A stretch of DNA of 64,000 bases from Micromonospora endophytica. GTDB taxonomy: Bacteria > Actinomycetota > Actinomycetes > Mycobacteriales > Micromonosporaceae. This document shows, one piece after another, positions 42,558-53,358 of this stretch. The position numbers and the translations under genes were made by a program. Where the stretch lies: the NCBI RefSeq assembly GCF_003236305.1, contig NZ_POTX01000002.1, positions 1 to 64,000 of the forward strand. Reading direction: 5' to 3'. The notes beneath the pieces were generated by a model. It had not been told where the DNA came from, did not search any database, and saw only the letters and a list, made by a program, of their open reading frames with translations. Position 1 is the first letter of the stretch. Every line of letters starts with the position of its first letter.

Positions 42558-43271
42558 TCACGGTGCGGCGGCGGAGTCGGTAAGCAGCGGCGCCGGGTCG
42601 GGGGTGCGGTAGGCGCTGAACATGGTGTGCTGCCGTAACGCGAAACCGAGTGACAGGTACAGCCGGATGGCCCGGGTGTTGGCGGCCGACGTGTGCAGGA
42701 ACGGCGTCTCCCCCCGGGCCACGATGCCGGCGGCCACCGCCCGCACCAGCCGGGACGCCAACCCCATCCCCCGGTACGCCGGATCGGTGCAGACCGCACT
42801 GATCTCCGTCCAGCCCTTCGGGTGCAGGCGTTCACCGGCCATCGCCACCAACTTGCCGCCGATCCGGATCCCCAGGTAGGTACCGAGTTCGATGGTTCGC
42901 GTCTTGAACGGTCCCGGCTCGGTACGGGCCACCAGGTCCAGCATCTCCGGCACGTTGCCCGCACGCAGCCGCACCGCCTCCTGGTCGGGCGCGGCGCGCA
43001 GGTTGGTGGCAACCATCTGCACACCCGGAATCTGCGCCACCGTGTCCCACCCGGCCGGCGGGGTGCTGATCACTCCGGCCACCACGACCTCGGTCCCCGG
43101 GCCGATCAGCGCGGCGAGGTCGGCCCAGGCCCGTTCGTCGTAGTCGGCGGCCAGGGTGGCGAAGGGTGCGACGTCCGGGTGGTAGCGAGCCGCCTGGCCG
43201 TTGACCTCGGCCAGGTGGGCGTGTGGGCCGGTCAACGCCGCCCACACCGGGCTGTCCAGAATGTGCGTCAC
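42558..43271 (-). CDS. GNAT family N-acetyltransferase (FR47-like) at the end of the amino acid ABC operon
   Basis: This 237-residue protein has an unmatched N-terminal half and a C-terminal GNAT domain: GRIGGKLVAMAGERLHPKGW-like text, EISAVCTDPAYRGMGLASRLVRAV with the acetyl-CoA loop, and HTSAANTRAIRLYLSLGF. The GTG at 43271 is 13 bases after the binding protein stop; an ATG at 43343 would overlap that gene. Being the fourth gene of an amino acid import operon, it may acetylate the imported amino acid, as SnaA does in the Bacillus S-alkylcysteine pathway. That is inference. Confidence 0.82.
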   Translation of the reverse strand: MTHILDSPVWAALTGPHAHLAEVNGQAARYHPDVAPFATLAADYDERAWADLAALIGPGTEVVVAGVISTPPAGWDTVAQIPGVQMVATNLRAAPDQEAVRLRAGNVPEMLDLVARTEPGPFKTRTIELGTYLGIRIGGKLVAMAGERLHPKGWTEISAVCTDPAYRGMGLASRLVRAVAAGIVARGETPFLHTSAANTRAIRLYLSLGFALRQHTMFSAYRTPDPAPLLTDSAAAP

Positions 43272-43284
43272 AGTGCCCCCATGT

Positions 43285-44253
43285 TCAGGATCGCGGGAGA
43301 CCCGGCGGGTTGACCTCGGAGGTCGGGATGGCCTCGTCGCCAAGCCCCCACCGGTTCAACACCTCCTGATATTTACCGTTCTTGATTACCACGTTCAGCG
43401 CCTCACTGAGCGCCGGCACCAGGTTGTTGCCCTTCTGGGTCATCGCGGCGATCTGGGCCGGCACCTCGCCGCCGCCCGGCACCACCCCAACGATCTTGGT
43501 CTCGCCGCTGACGGTGGCGTGGTAGACCAACGCCGGGTTGGGCCCGAAGTACGCGTCGATCCGCCCGGAACGCAACGCCAACTGGTACTCCGTCGGACGC
43601 TGGCAATAGACGATCTTCGCCTCCGCCAGGCCGGCGGCCTTGTTCTGCTTGTTCCAGTTGAGCAGCACCTGCTCCTGGTTGGTGCCGGAGCCGACGGAGA
43701 CGGTGAGCCCGGCGATGTCCGCCGGCTTCTCGATCTTCTCGATCTTGCCGTCCTTCTTCACCTCCCAGCCGAGCGAGTCCACCCGGTACGAGGCGAAGTC
43801 GTAGATGTCCTTGCGCTCCTCGGTGACGGTGATGTTGGAGAACCCGACCTCGTTCTGCCCGGAGCGGATGACCAGGAAGAGGTTCTCCCAGGAGGTGGGG
43901 TTCAGCTCCAGTTCCAGGCCGAGCACGTCGGCGACCAACTGGGCGATGTCCGGTTCGACGCCGATCAGGGTGCGGTCGTCGTCGGCGCGGAACGCCAGCG
44001 GCGGGGCACCCTCACCGCTGACACCGACCGCGAGTTTGCCGTCGGCGCGGATCGGCTCGGGCACCTTGGCGGCGATCTCGTCGACCTTGTCAGCCCGGAT
44101 CCGCTGCTGGTCCGGACTGGTGTTGATCACCTGGCTGCCGGTTCCGGCGGAGGGGTCGGCGACCACCTCCCGTTCGGCGTCCGGCGTACCGCAGGCGGCC
44201 AACGCCAACACACCGGCCAGGGTGAACACGACAGCATGGTGCCATCGAGGCAT
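43285..44253 (-). CDS. Polar amino acid (cystine-type) ABC binding lipoprotein, family 3
   Basis: This is a 322-residue binding lipoprotein. The lipobox is LALAAC with Cys at about residue 21. The mature domain shows GKLAVGVSGEGAPPLAFRADDDRTLIGVEPDIAQLVADVLGLEL, VGFSNITVTEERKDIYDFASY and DAYFGPNPALVYH, typical of family 3 binding proteins for amino acids. It lies 14 bases after the ATPase gene. The ligand may be cystine or an S-substituted cysteine, judged from context. Confidence 0.9.
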   Translation of the reverse strand: MPRWHHAVVFTLAGVLALAACGTPDAEREVVADPSAGTGSQVINTSPDQQRIRADKVDEIAAKVPEPIRADGKLAVGVSGEGAPPLAFRADDDRTLIGVEPDIAQLVADVLGLELELNPTSWENLFLVIRSGQNEVGFSNITVTEERKDIYDFASYRVDSLGWEVKKDGKIEKIEKPADIAGLTVSVGSGTNQEQVLLNWNKQNKAAGLAEAKIVYCQRPTEYQLALRSGRIDAYFGPNPALVYHATVSGETKIVGVVPGGGEVPAQIAAMTQKGNNLVPALSEALNVVIKNGKYQEVLNRWGLGDEAIPTSEVNPPGLPRS

Positions 44254-44267
44254 GAAGACTCCTTAAC

Positions 44268-45032
44268 TCAGAGGACTTTTGCGAGGAAAGCGCGAGTGCG
44301 TTCGTGCTGCGGGTCGTCCAGGACCTGGCCGGGTGGGCCCTGCTCGACGATCCGGCCGTCGTCCATGAAGACCACGGTGTCGGCGGCCTCGCGGGCGAAG
44401 CCGACCTCGTGCGTGACAACGATCATGGTGGTGCCGCCCCGGGCAAGGTCCCGCATGACGTCGAGGACCTCGCCCACCAGCTCCGGATCCAGGGCCGAGG
44501 TCGGCTCGTCGAAGAGCACCACCTTCGGTTCCAACGCGAGCGCCCGGGCGATGGCGACGCGCTGCTGCTGGCCGCCGGAGAGCTGGCGCGGATAGCTGCG
44601 CGACTTCTCGGCCAGGCCGACCCGGTCCAGCAGGCGGACAGCCTGCTCGGTGACCTCGCGTCGCGGCCGGCCCTGCGCCGACACCGGCGCCTCCACGACG
44701 TTCTCCAGCACGGTCAGATGCGGGAACAGGTTGAAGTTCTGGAAGACGAAACCGATGTGCGTACGCTGCCGCAGCACCTCGCGTTCCTTGAGCTCGCGTA
44801 GCCGCCCGCCGACCTGCCGGTAGCCGACGAGTTCACCGTCGATGCGGACGTACCCCCGGTTCACCTTCTCCAGGTGGTTGATGCTGCGCAGCAGCGTCGA
44901 CTTGCCCGAGCCCGACGGGCCGAGGATGACCACCACCTGGCCGGCCAGCACCGTCAGGTCGATCCCGCGCAGCACCTCCAGCGGACCGAAACTCTTGTGG
45001 ATGCCGCGCAGTTCCACCATCGGCCGGCTCAT
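44268..45032 (-). CDS. Polar amino acid ABC ATP-binding protein (GlnQ/TcyN-like)
   Basis: This 254-residue ATPase has Walker A GPSGSGKS, the Q-loop in FVFQNFNLFPHLTVLENV, signature LSGGQQQRVAIARALA, and Walker B VVLFDEPTSALDPEL. It opens with VELRGIHKSFGPLEVLRGIDL. The ATG at 45032 overlaps the permease stop by four bases. It energises uptake through the adjacent permease. Confidence 0.93.
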   Translation of the reverse strand: MSRPMVELRGIHKSFGPLEVLRGIDLTVLAGQVVVILGPSGSGKSTLLRSINHLEKVNRGYVRIDGELVGYRQVGGRLRELKEREVLRQRTHIGFVFQNFNLFPHLTVLENVVEAPVSAQGRPRREVTEQAVRLLDRVGLAEKSRSYPRQLSGGQQQRVAIARALALEPKVVLFDEPTSALDPELVGEVLDVMRDLARGGTTMIVVTHEVGFAREAADTVVFMDDGRIVEQGPPGQVLDDPQHERTRAFLAKVL

Positions 45033-46033
45033 CGGGGGGCCTCCTGGTCGAGCGCGGCGGCGAGCCGGGCATGGTCCTCGCGTCGCTGGCGGCGGGCCTC
45101 GGCGAGGGTGGTCAGCGCCCGGCGGATGCGCTGCCAGGGCGTCGGTGCCAGGACACGCACGGCACCACGGGCGTAGTAGCGCTCCACGTAGTACTGGACG
45201 ATGGAGAGCACGGTGGTCAGGGCCAGATACCAGATCGCCGCCACCAGCAGCAGGGCGATCACCCGCCCGTTGCGGGCGTAGATGATCTGGACCTGGTAGA
45301 ACAGCTCCGGGATGGCCATGATGTAGACCACCGAGGTGCCCTTGACCAGGCCGATGATCTCGTTGCCGGCGGTCGGGATGATGGTGCGCATCGCCTGCGG
45401 CAGCAGAATGCGCCGGATCTGGCGGCGGCGCGGAATGCCCAGCGCGGTCGCCGCCTCCAGTTGCCCCTGGTCGACGGAGAGGAATCCGGAGCGCACGATC
45501 TCCGCGCAGTACGCCGCCTGGTGCAACGCCAGGCCCAGCGCCGCCGCGGTCAGCGGCCCGATCAGATCCTGGGTGCCGATGTCGAAGAACGCCGGCCCGA
45601 ACGGGATGCCGAACGAGATCCGGTCGTAGAGCAGGGCGAGGTTGAACCAGAAGAGCAGCTGCAGGATCAGCGGCACCGAGCGGAACAGCCAGACGTAGCC
45701 CCAGGAGACCGCCTGCAGCAGTGGGCTGCGGGACAGCCGCATCAGCGCGAGCACCGTGCCGAGCGCGAAGCCGAGCACGATACCCAGCACGGTCAGTTGC
45801 AGGGTCACCCCGACCGCGCGCAGCACCGTCTCGTAGAAGAGGTACTGGCTGACCACGTGCCATTCCCAGGCCGGGTTGGTGATCAACGCGTTCAGCGCCA
45901 TCGCCAGCAGCACCGCGACCACCGCGCTGGCCGCCCACCGCCACGGATGCCGGGCCGGCACCACCGTGAGCGACCGCAGTTCATCCTGGGCGGGACGCGT
46001 CCCACTGGCCGGCGCGTCAGAGACCGCCGTCAT
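45029..46033 (-). CDS. Polar amino acid ABC permease (HisM/TcyL-like)
   Basis: This is a 334-residue permease with an N-terminal helix, the family motif VGVTLQLTVLGIVLGFALGTVLALMRLS, and the EAA loop EAATALGIPRRRQIRRILLPQAM. The last 35 residues are a charged tail. The ATG at 46033 has GGAGAG before it; the open frame continues upstream through the promoter. Only one permease gene is present, so it probably works as a homodimer. It is the first gene of the operon behind the second copy of the CCTATAGG element. Confidence 0.91.
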   Translation of the reverse strand: MTAVSDAPASGTRPAQDELRSLTVVPARHPWRWAASAVVAVLLAMALNALITNPAWEWHVVSQYLFYETVLRAVGVTLQLTVLGIVLGFALGTVLALMRLSRSPLLQAVSWGYVWLFRSVPLILQLLFWFNLALLYDRISFGIPFGPAFFDIGTQDLIGPLTAAALGLALHQAAYCAEIVRSGFLSVDQGQLEAATALGIPRRRQIRRILLPQAMRTIIPTAGNEIIGLVKGTSVVYIMAIPELFYQVQIIYARNGRVIALLLVAAIWYLALTTVLSIVQYYVERYYARGAVRVLAPTPWQRIRRALTTLAEARRQRREDHARLAAALDQEAPR

Positions 46034-46051
46034 TCCCGACTCTCCACATTG

Positions 46052-46077
46052 CCTAGTATCCCTATAGGAAATACAGG
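46052..46077 (-). promoter_or_regulatory. Shared TATTTCCTAT/CCTATAGG promoter element, copy 2
   Basis: On the minus strand TATTTCCTATAGGG is followed by GATACT and AGG, then the operon start. CCTATAGG at 46061-46068 directly abuts the -10-like hexamer, just as in the copy at 29 kb. The aligned 17 bases agree at 14 positions. Confidence 0.6.
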
Positions 46078-46131
46078 AAGCAAGGGAATGTGCGGTCGGA
46101 CCCCGGCGACTTGGTCTGAGCTGTGGTGGGT

Positions 46132-49086
<2,955 letters not shown>

Positions 49087-49154
49087 TCAAGGGTCACTGC
49101 GGCGGCCAGGCTGGGCCGGGTGCGTCCGGTCGCCGGCTACCGCGCCCGGGATGT

Positions 49155-50099
49155 TCACCCGGCGGCAGCAAGGACAAGCGCGCCCTCGACCGGGGCTGCG
49201 GTGAGCACCTGGAGGGTCAGCTGCGGCGCGTGCACCCGCAGGCGTTCCCGCAACCGGTCCTGTAGTTCTGGCTGTGCCGTGAGCACTCCCCCGGCGCCGA
49301 CGACCACTGATCCCAGTGCACCGCGGCGACCCAGAGCCGCCAGGTTGCGCGCCAGGATGTCCGCGGCCTCGTCGACGACCGCGCCGGCGGCCGGGGAGCC
49401 CTGCCGCAACGCGTCGAACACCAGTGGCGCGTGCCGCCCCCACGCGTAGGCGCTCTCTGCGCAGACGGCAAGCGCCAGGTCCGCCGGGGTCCGTACGTCG
49501 TACGCCGCACAGAACAGCGCCATCGCCGGGTCGGCGACGGCCGCCTCCGGGCCCTCCTCGTCGGCGTACCGCAGGCACCTGCGGATGGTGTCGCGCACCA
49601 GGGCGGGGGCGCTGCCGTAATCGGCGATCAGGGCACCGTACCCGTCAGCGGACAGGCCCCTTCCCTGCTCGTCGCGGCCTAAAGCGATCGCGCCGGTGCC
49701 GACGATGAGTTGCAGGCAGCGTTCCAGCCCGGCAGCCGGTCCGAGCAGTTCCGCGTCGTTGACCACGCGCACCACACCCGGTAGGTGGCGGCTCAGCTCG
49801 GCGGCAGCCACCGCCCGCTGTTCGGGCGTGTCCAAGTCGTGCAGGCCGATGACGATCCGACCGTAGGCCGGGGACAACTCGCCCACGAGGGCGGCGAGGC
49901 GTTCGAAGTTCGCCAGGTCGGAGAACATCGCTCCGCGGCGCCAATCGGCGGAGGGAACCACGACATCCCGGCGGTTGCCGTCGGCACCCACCACGGCCAC
50001 ATGGGTCTTGGTCCCGCCGACGTCGACACCGACGATCGCGGTGCGGGTGGGGGCACCGTGCGGCGGGCGGGGCCCGGACCTGGTGTCGTGCTCAGACAA
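49155..50099 (-). CDS. BadF/BadG/BcrA/BcrD-type ATPase, sugar kinase-like
   Basis: This 314-residue protein of the ASKHA fold has the phosphate-1 loop GVDVGGTKTHVAVVGADG, a central VNDAELLGPAAG, the phosphate-2 motif IVGTGAIALG and the adenosine motif GSVVVGAGGVL. It resembles N-acetylglucosamine kinase and its bacterial relatives. It overlaps the ROK gene by eight bases and precedes lacZ. It may phosphorylate the sugar released by the hydrolase, but the substrate is not shown. Confidence 0.86.
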   Translation of the reverse strand: MSEHDTRSGPRPPHGAPTRTAIVGVDVGGTKTHVAVVGADGNRRDVVVPSADWRRGAMFSDLANFERLAALVGELSPAYGRIVIGLHDLDTPEQRAVAAAELSRHLPGVVRVVNDAELLGPAAGLERCLQLIVGTGAIALGRDEQGRGLSADGYGALIADYGSAPALVRDTIRRCLRYADEEGPEAAVADPAMALFCAAYDVRTPADLALAVCAESAYAWGRHAPLVFDALRQGSPAAGAVVDEAADILARNLAALGRRGALGSVVVGAGGVLTAQPELQDRLRERLRVHAPQLTLQVLTAAPVEGALVLAAAG

Positions 50100-51252
50100 G
50101 GTAGACCGATCCCTTGGTCCGGCGGGCCATCAGTTCGCCGACACCGACCAGCGGGGCATCGTCGCCCAGTTGGCCGCAGACGACGCGCGGAGGCAGCGGG
50201 ATACGCCCGGTCAGCCGGTGTTCCAACGCGCGTACGACACCGGCCGGGTCGCGCGGAAGTTTCCCGGACAGCACGACGATCTCCGGATCGAAGACCGTGG
50301 CCAACGCGGCGACGGCCAGGGCGAGGTAGTCCAGCAGCACCTCGGCGAGTTCACCGGCCTGTGGGTCGCCGGTGGCAACGGCGTCGAGCAGCCCGGCCGC
50401 GCCGGATGTGCGCTGGTCTGGCCGATAGCGGGCGGCCGTGTCGTTGATGCGCGATTCCAGATCACCGTGCTGGGCGAAGAGCGTGCCGAGGGAGTCCCGC
50501 CCGGTGAGCAGATAGCCGATCTCGCCGGCACCGGCCCGGGCACCCCGGATCAGTCGCCCCCCGGCGACCAGTCCGGCGCCGACACCGATGCCGAGAACCA
50601 GGGACGCCAGGCTCTCGGCGCCGATGCCGGCACCCTGCGTCCATTCGCCGAGGGCGATCGCGTTCGCGTCGTTCTCCACCAGGCATGGCAGCTCGAAGCG
50701 GCGCTCGACGATGGCGCCGACGGCGAGACGCTGCCAGCCCAACTCCGCGGAGTTGGACACCTGGCCCTCGTCGTCCACGACGCCCGGCACGGAAAGTGCC
50801 ACCCCGAGTGCGACTCGCTGGTCGGCGCGGGCCCGGTCGAGTAGCTCGCCGATGAGTTCGAGCGTCGCCTGCAGCCGGGCATCGGGGCCGGTACCGGGCT
50901 CGACCGGGCGGCTCGTCCGGTCGAGGTGGGAGCCGTCGACCCCGACGAGTACGCCGCGCAGGCTGTCGGCGCTGACGCTGGCCGCCACGACGACCCGCCG
51001 TTCGCCGGCGAACCGGAACAGCGTCGACGGACGTCCGCCCCGGGACTTTTCGGTCCCGCAGCGTTCGATGATCCCCGCGTCGGCGAGCGCCGAGCACAGC
51101 CGTTCGACGGTGGCCGGGCTCAGCCCGGTGTGCTCCCGTAACGCGCTGCGGGTCAGCGGACCCCGCTGGGCGAGGGTGTCGAGGATGGCCGTGCGGTTGA
51201 TCTCCGTGACGTCCCTCGTCGTCGCCGTCCGCGCGGTCGTTCTGCTGGTCAT
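50092..51252 (-). CDS. ROK family transcriptional regulator
   Basis: This 386-residue regulator has an N-terminal winged helix (NRTAILDTLAQRGPLTRSALREHTGLSPATVERLCSALADAGII) and a ROK sugar-binding domain with VENDANAIALGEW, LGIGVGAGLVAGG and GARAGAGEIGYLL. The usual zinc-site CxCGxxGC cluster of ROK kinases is absent, as in many repressors. It starts the minus-strand operon with the kinase and lacZ and is divergent from the heparinase-like gene. A dyad lies between. Confidence 0.9.
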   Translation of the reverse strand: MTSRTTARTATTRDVTEINRTAILDTLAQRGPLTRSALREHTGLSPATVERLCSALADAGIIERCGTEKSRGGRPSTLFRFAGERRVVVAASVSADSLRGVLVGVDGSHLDRTSRPVEPGTGPDARLQATLELIGELLDRARADQRVALGVALSVPGVVDDEGQVSNSAELGWQRLAVGAIVERRFELPCLVENDANAIALGEWTQGAGIGAESLASLVLGIGVGAGLVAGGRLIRGARAGAGEIGYLLTGRDSLGTLFAQHGDLESRINDTAARYRPDQRTSGAAGLLDAVATGDPQAGELAEVLLDYLALAVAALATVFDPEIVVLSGKLPRDPAGVVRALEHRLTGRIPLPPRVVCGQLGDDAPLVGVGELMARRTKGSVYLV

Positions 51253-51265
51253 CCGCCCCTCGCTA

Positions 51266-51290
51266 CTTTTCGCTTAGTACGAGATGAAAG
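51266..51290. promoter_or_regulatory. Candidate ROK operator
   Basis: An imperfect 25-base dyad is centred on GTAC: CTTTTCGCTTAG at 51266-51277 and ACGAGATGAAAG at 51279-51290, with CTTT/AAAG ends. It lies 13 bases upstream of the ROK gene and 127 bases before the divergent gene. Confidence 0.55.
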
Positions 51291-51373
51291 CATGCCGTGA
51301 CCGACCGATCAAGGCCACGCTTCGGTAGCTTCACCCCTACCGCAGCTATGAAGATCATCCAGAGGAGGCGACC

Positions 51374-51421
51374 ATGACAACGCGGACGACAGTCCGGCCC
51401 GGCCCGAGGTGGCCCCGATGA
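51374..51421 (+). other. 15-codon upstream mini-ORF with strong ribosome site
   Basis: GAGGAGG is followed by an ATG at 51374 and a frame of 15 codons (MTTRTTVRPGPRWPR) that ends in TGA overlapping the ATG of the next gene at 51418. It could couple translation, act as a leader peptide, or mark a frameshift of the true N-terminus. Confidence 0.5.
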
Positions 51422-53193
51422 CCACGCACCAGGACGCCCTGTTCGTCGCCGAAGTGCGCGCCGCCCTGGCCGAACGGATCCGGTCGATCGACCGCGAAGC
51501 AACGGCCGGGCCGGACGCGTGGCGGGAACTCCAGCATCGCGCGCTGGCTGAACGGATCAAGGCACTGGCGGCGGCGACGCACCGCGTTAACGATCCCACC
51601 GGCGCCCTCGACGGTGTCGACCTACTCGGCCACGCGACTCGACTCGCGGTCCGGCTGACCGAGTTGCAGGGCCCGAGCGGACTGTTCACCGGCGGGGACA
51701 ACGTCGACTCACCACCCGACTCCGCCTTCAGCATCAACGACCTCGCCGACGCGCTCCTGCTGCTGCGGCACGCGGAGAACCCGGTGCCCGGCGAGCCGCC
51801 CCTCACGCAGCTTCTGCAACGCCTGCTGCTGGCCGCCAGCCCGGCGTTGACCGAGGGCGGCGTGCACACACCGAACCACCGCTGGGAGATCGCGGCGGCC
51901 CTCGCCCGGCTGTTCCTGGTCACCCCGCAGCCGGCGCAGGCCGACCGGGTCGACCAGTGGCTGGCCGAGGGGATCGACATCGACGACGACGGGCTCTACT
52001 CCGAACGCAGCGCCAACTACGCGGCACACGTGTCCAACCCGTCGTTGCTCACCGTCGCCTCGGTCTTCGATCGGCCGGACCTGGTCGACGCCGTCGAACG
52101 GAATCTGGACGCCACCCTCGACCTGCTCCTGCCGGACGGGACGGTGGAGACGGTGCTGTCCCGACGGCAGGATCAGAATCGACCGATTCCACTGGCCGAC
52201 TATCTGCTTCCGCTGCGCCGCGTGGCATTGCTGCGCGGGCGCGGCGACCTGGCCTGGGCCGCCGGGCTCGCGCTGGAGCAGGGGATCAACGCACCGACGG
52301 ACGCCGCCGCCCGGCTGGTGCTGGACCCCGACATCGCGGACACGCTGCCCGCGCCAGTGCGGCCGCAGCGACCACGCCGCCGCGTTTTCGGGGCTGCCGG
52401 GCTGCTGATGGTGCACCAGCCGAGCACGACGACGGTGATCTTCGGCGGTTCGGACTATCCACGCCATGGGCGGATCCGGTCCGGGTTGGCCAACTCGCCG
52501 ACGTTCCTGCGACTGTTTGCCGGAGCGGCGGTGCTGGACAGCGTACGCCTGTCGCGGGTCTTCTTCGGGAAGGGCCCGTTCCGTCCCGAGGGACTGACGG
52601 TCGAGTGGGACGCAACGGCAGAGCCAGCCGTGCTCCTGGCCGAAACCGTGTCGGCGTCCTACTACCAACCCCTGAACACCGCCGACTGCGACCCGCGCGG
52701 GGACTACCGGCTCGGCGACGAGGGCCGGTTCAGCGCAGCCATGGACTTCGACCGGCGGACCCGGGACGACCGGGTGCTGAACACCGCGATTCGGGCCCAA
52801 CCCACCGCCACGGGTGTGGAGTTGACGGTCGACCTGACCGGAGCGGTGGTCGACTGGACGCTCGAGTGGGCGTTCCGTCCCGGAGGCGTTCTCACCGGCG
52901 CACGCCCGATCGGGGTCGACCGGTGGCAACTCGACCTGCCGGCGGCGGCCGAGGCGGGGCCGGTCAACGCCAGCTACCAGTTCGGTCGCGACAGCATCAC
53001 GGTTTCGGTCCTCGAGGCGTCGGGCGGGCAGGATCTCCCCTGGTCAGAAGCGTTTTCACCACCGGCGTACGAGCCCGGCGAGGAGTACCGGTTCCTCGGC
53101 GGCACGGACGCCGCGGCGGGACCACGGCTGTACCTCTCGGGACGGGTCCCCGCCCGCGTCCGGGTGCACATCAGCGCGGAGAGCGCCGGCTAG
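51418..53193 (+). CDS. Heparinase II/III-like or polysaccharide lyase-like protein
   Basis: This 591-residue protein has an N-terminal all-alpha toroid (FSINDLADALLLLRHAEN, GGVHTPNHRWEIAAALARLFL, SERSANYAAHVSNPSLL) and a C-terminal part rich in beta strands (VTVSVLEASGGQD-like text). The NHRWE and YSERSANY stretches recall catalytic regions of alpha/alpha-barrel lyases and hydrolases. No signal peptide is visible, so it would act on an imported oligosaccharide. It is divergent from the ROK operon and upstream of the CUT1 transporter. I cannot name the substrate. Confidence 0.65.
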   Translation: MTTHQDALFVAEVRAALAERIRSIDREATAGPDAWRELQHRALAERIKALAAATHRVNDPTGALDGVDLLGHATRLAVRLTELQGPSGLFTGGDNVDSPPDSAFSINDLADALLLLRHAENPVPGEPPLTQLLQRLLLAASPALTEGGVHTPNHRWEIAAALARLFLVTPQPAQADRVDQWLAEGIDIDDDGLYSERSANYAAHVSNPSLLTVASVFDRPDLVDAVERNLDATLDLLLPDGTVETVLSRRQDQNRPIPLADYLLPLRRVALLRGRGDLAWAAGLALEQGINAPTDAAARLVLDPDIADTLPAPVRPQRPRRRVFGAAGLLMVHQPSTTTVIFGGSDYPRHGRIRSGLANSPTFLRLFAGAAVLDSVRLSRVFFGKGPFRPEGLTVEWDATAEPAVLLAETVSASYYQPLNTADCDPRGDYRLGDEGRFSAAMDFDRRTRDDRVLNTAIRAQPTATGVELTVDLTGAVVDWTLEWAFRPGGVLTGARPIGVDRWQLDLPAAAEAGPVNASYQFGRDSITVSVLEASGGQDLPWSEAFSPPAYEPGEEYRFLGGTDAAAGPRLYLSGRVPARVRVHISAESAG

Positions 53194-53246
53194 GCGCCCG
53201 CCGCGGTGGCTGGCCCCACCCATTGGCACCCCGATAGGACATTCGT

Positions 53247-53266
53247 TTGTCAGGACAACAGGACAA
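53247..53266. promoter_or_regulatory. GntR-type operator, copy near CUT1 transporter
   Basis: TTGTCAGGACAA (53247-53258) is a perfect TTGTC-N2-GACAA dyad followed by an extra GGACAA half-site. A related dyad, TGTCAAGACA, sits in front of the GntR gene at 57436. Confidence 0.6.
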
Positions 53267-53290
53267 CCGATGCGAGCTGTACGTCTGACC

Positions 53291-53319
53291 GTTGACCGGA
53301 AAGCGCTTACCCGTTAACG
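53291..53319 (+). promoter_or_regulatory. Promoter of CUT1 operon with LacI-type operator in the spacer
   Basis: TTGACC (53291-53296) and TAACGT (53314-53319) are 17 bases apart. The spacer holds GGAAAGCGCTTACC, with the palindromic AAGCGCTT core typical of LacI-family operators. No LacI-family gene is in the window. Confidence 0.65.
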
Positions 53320-53358
53320 TCCCTCGCCACTAGGACGCAGATCACCAAGGAGACGGTC

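Noticed and set aside
53301-53308. The AAGCGCTT palindrome as the ROK operator
   Set aside because: A different dyad centred on GTAC lies next to the ROK gene, and AAGCGCTT is typical of the LacI family.
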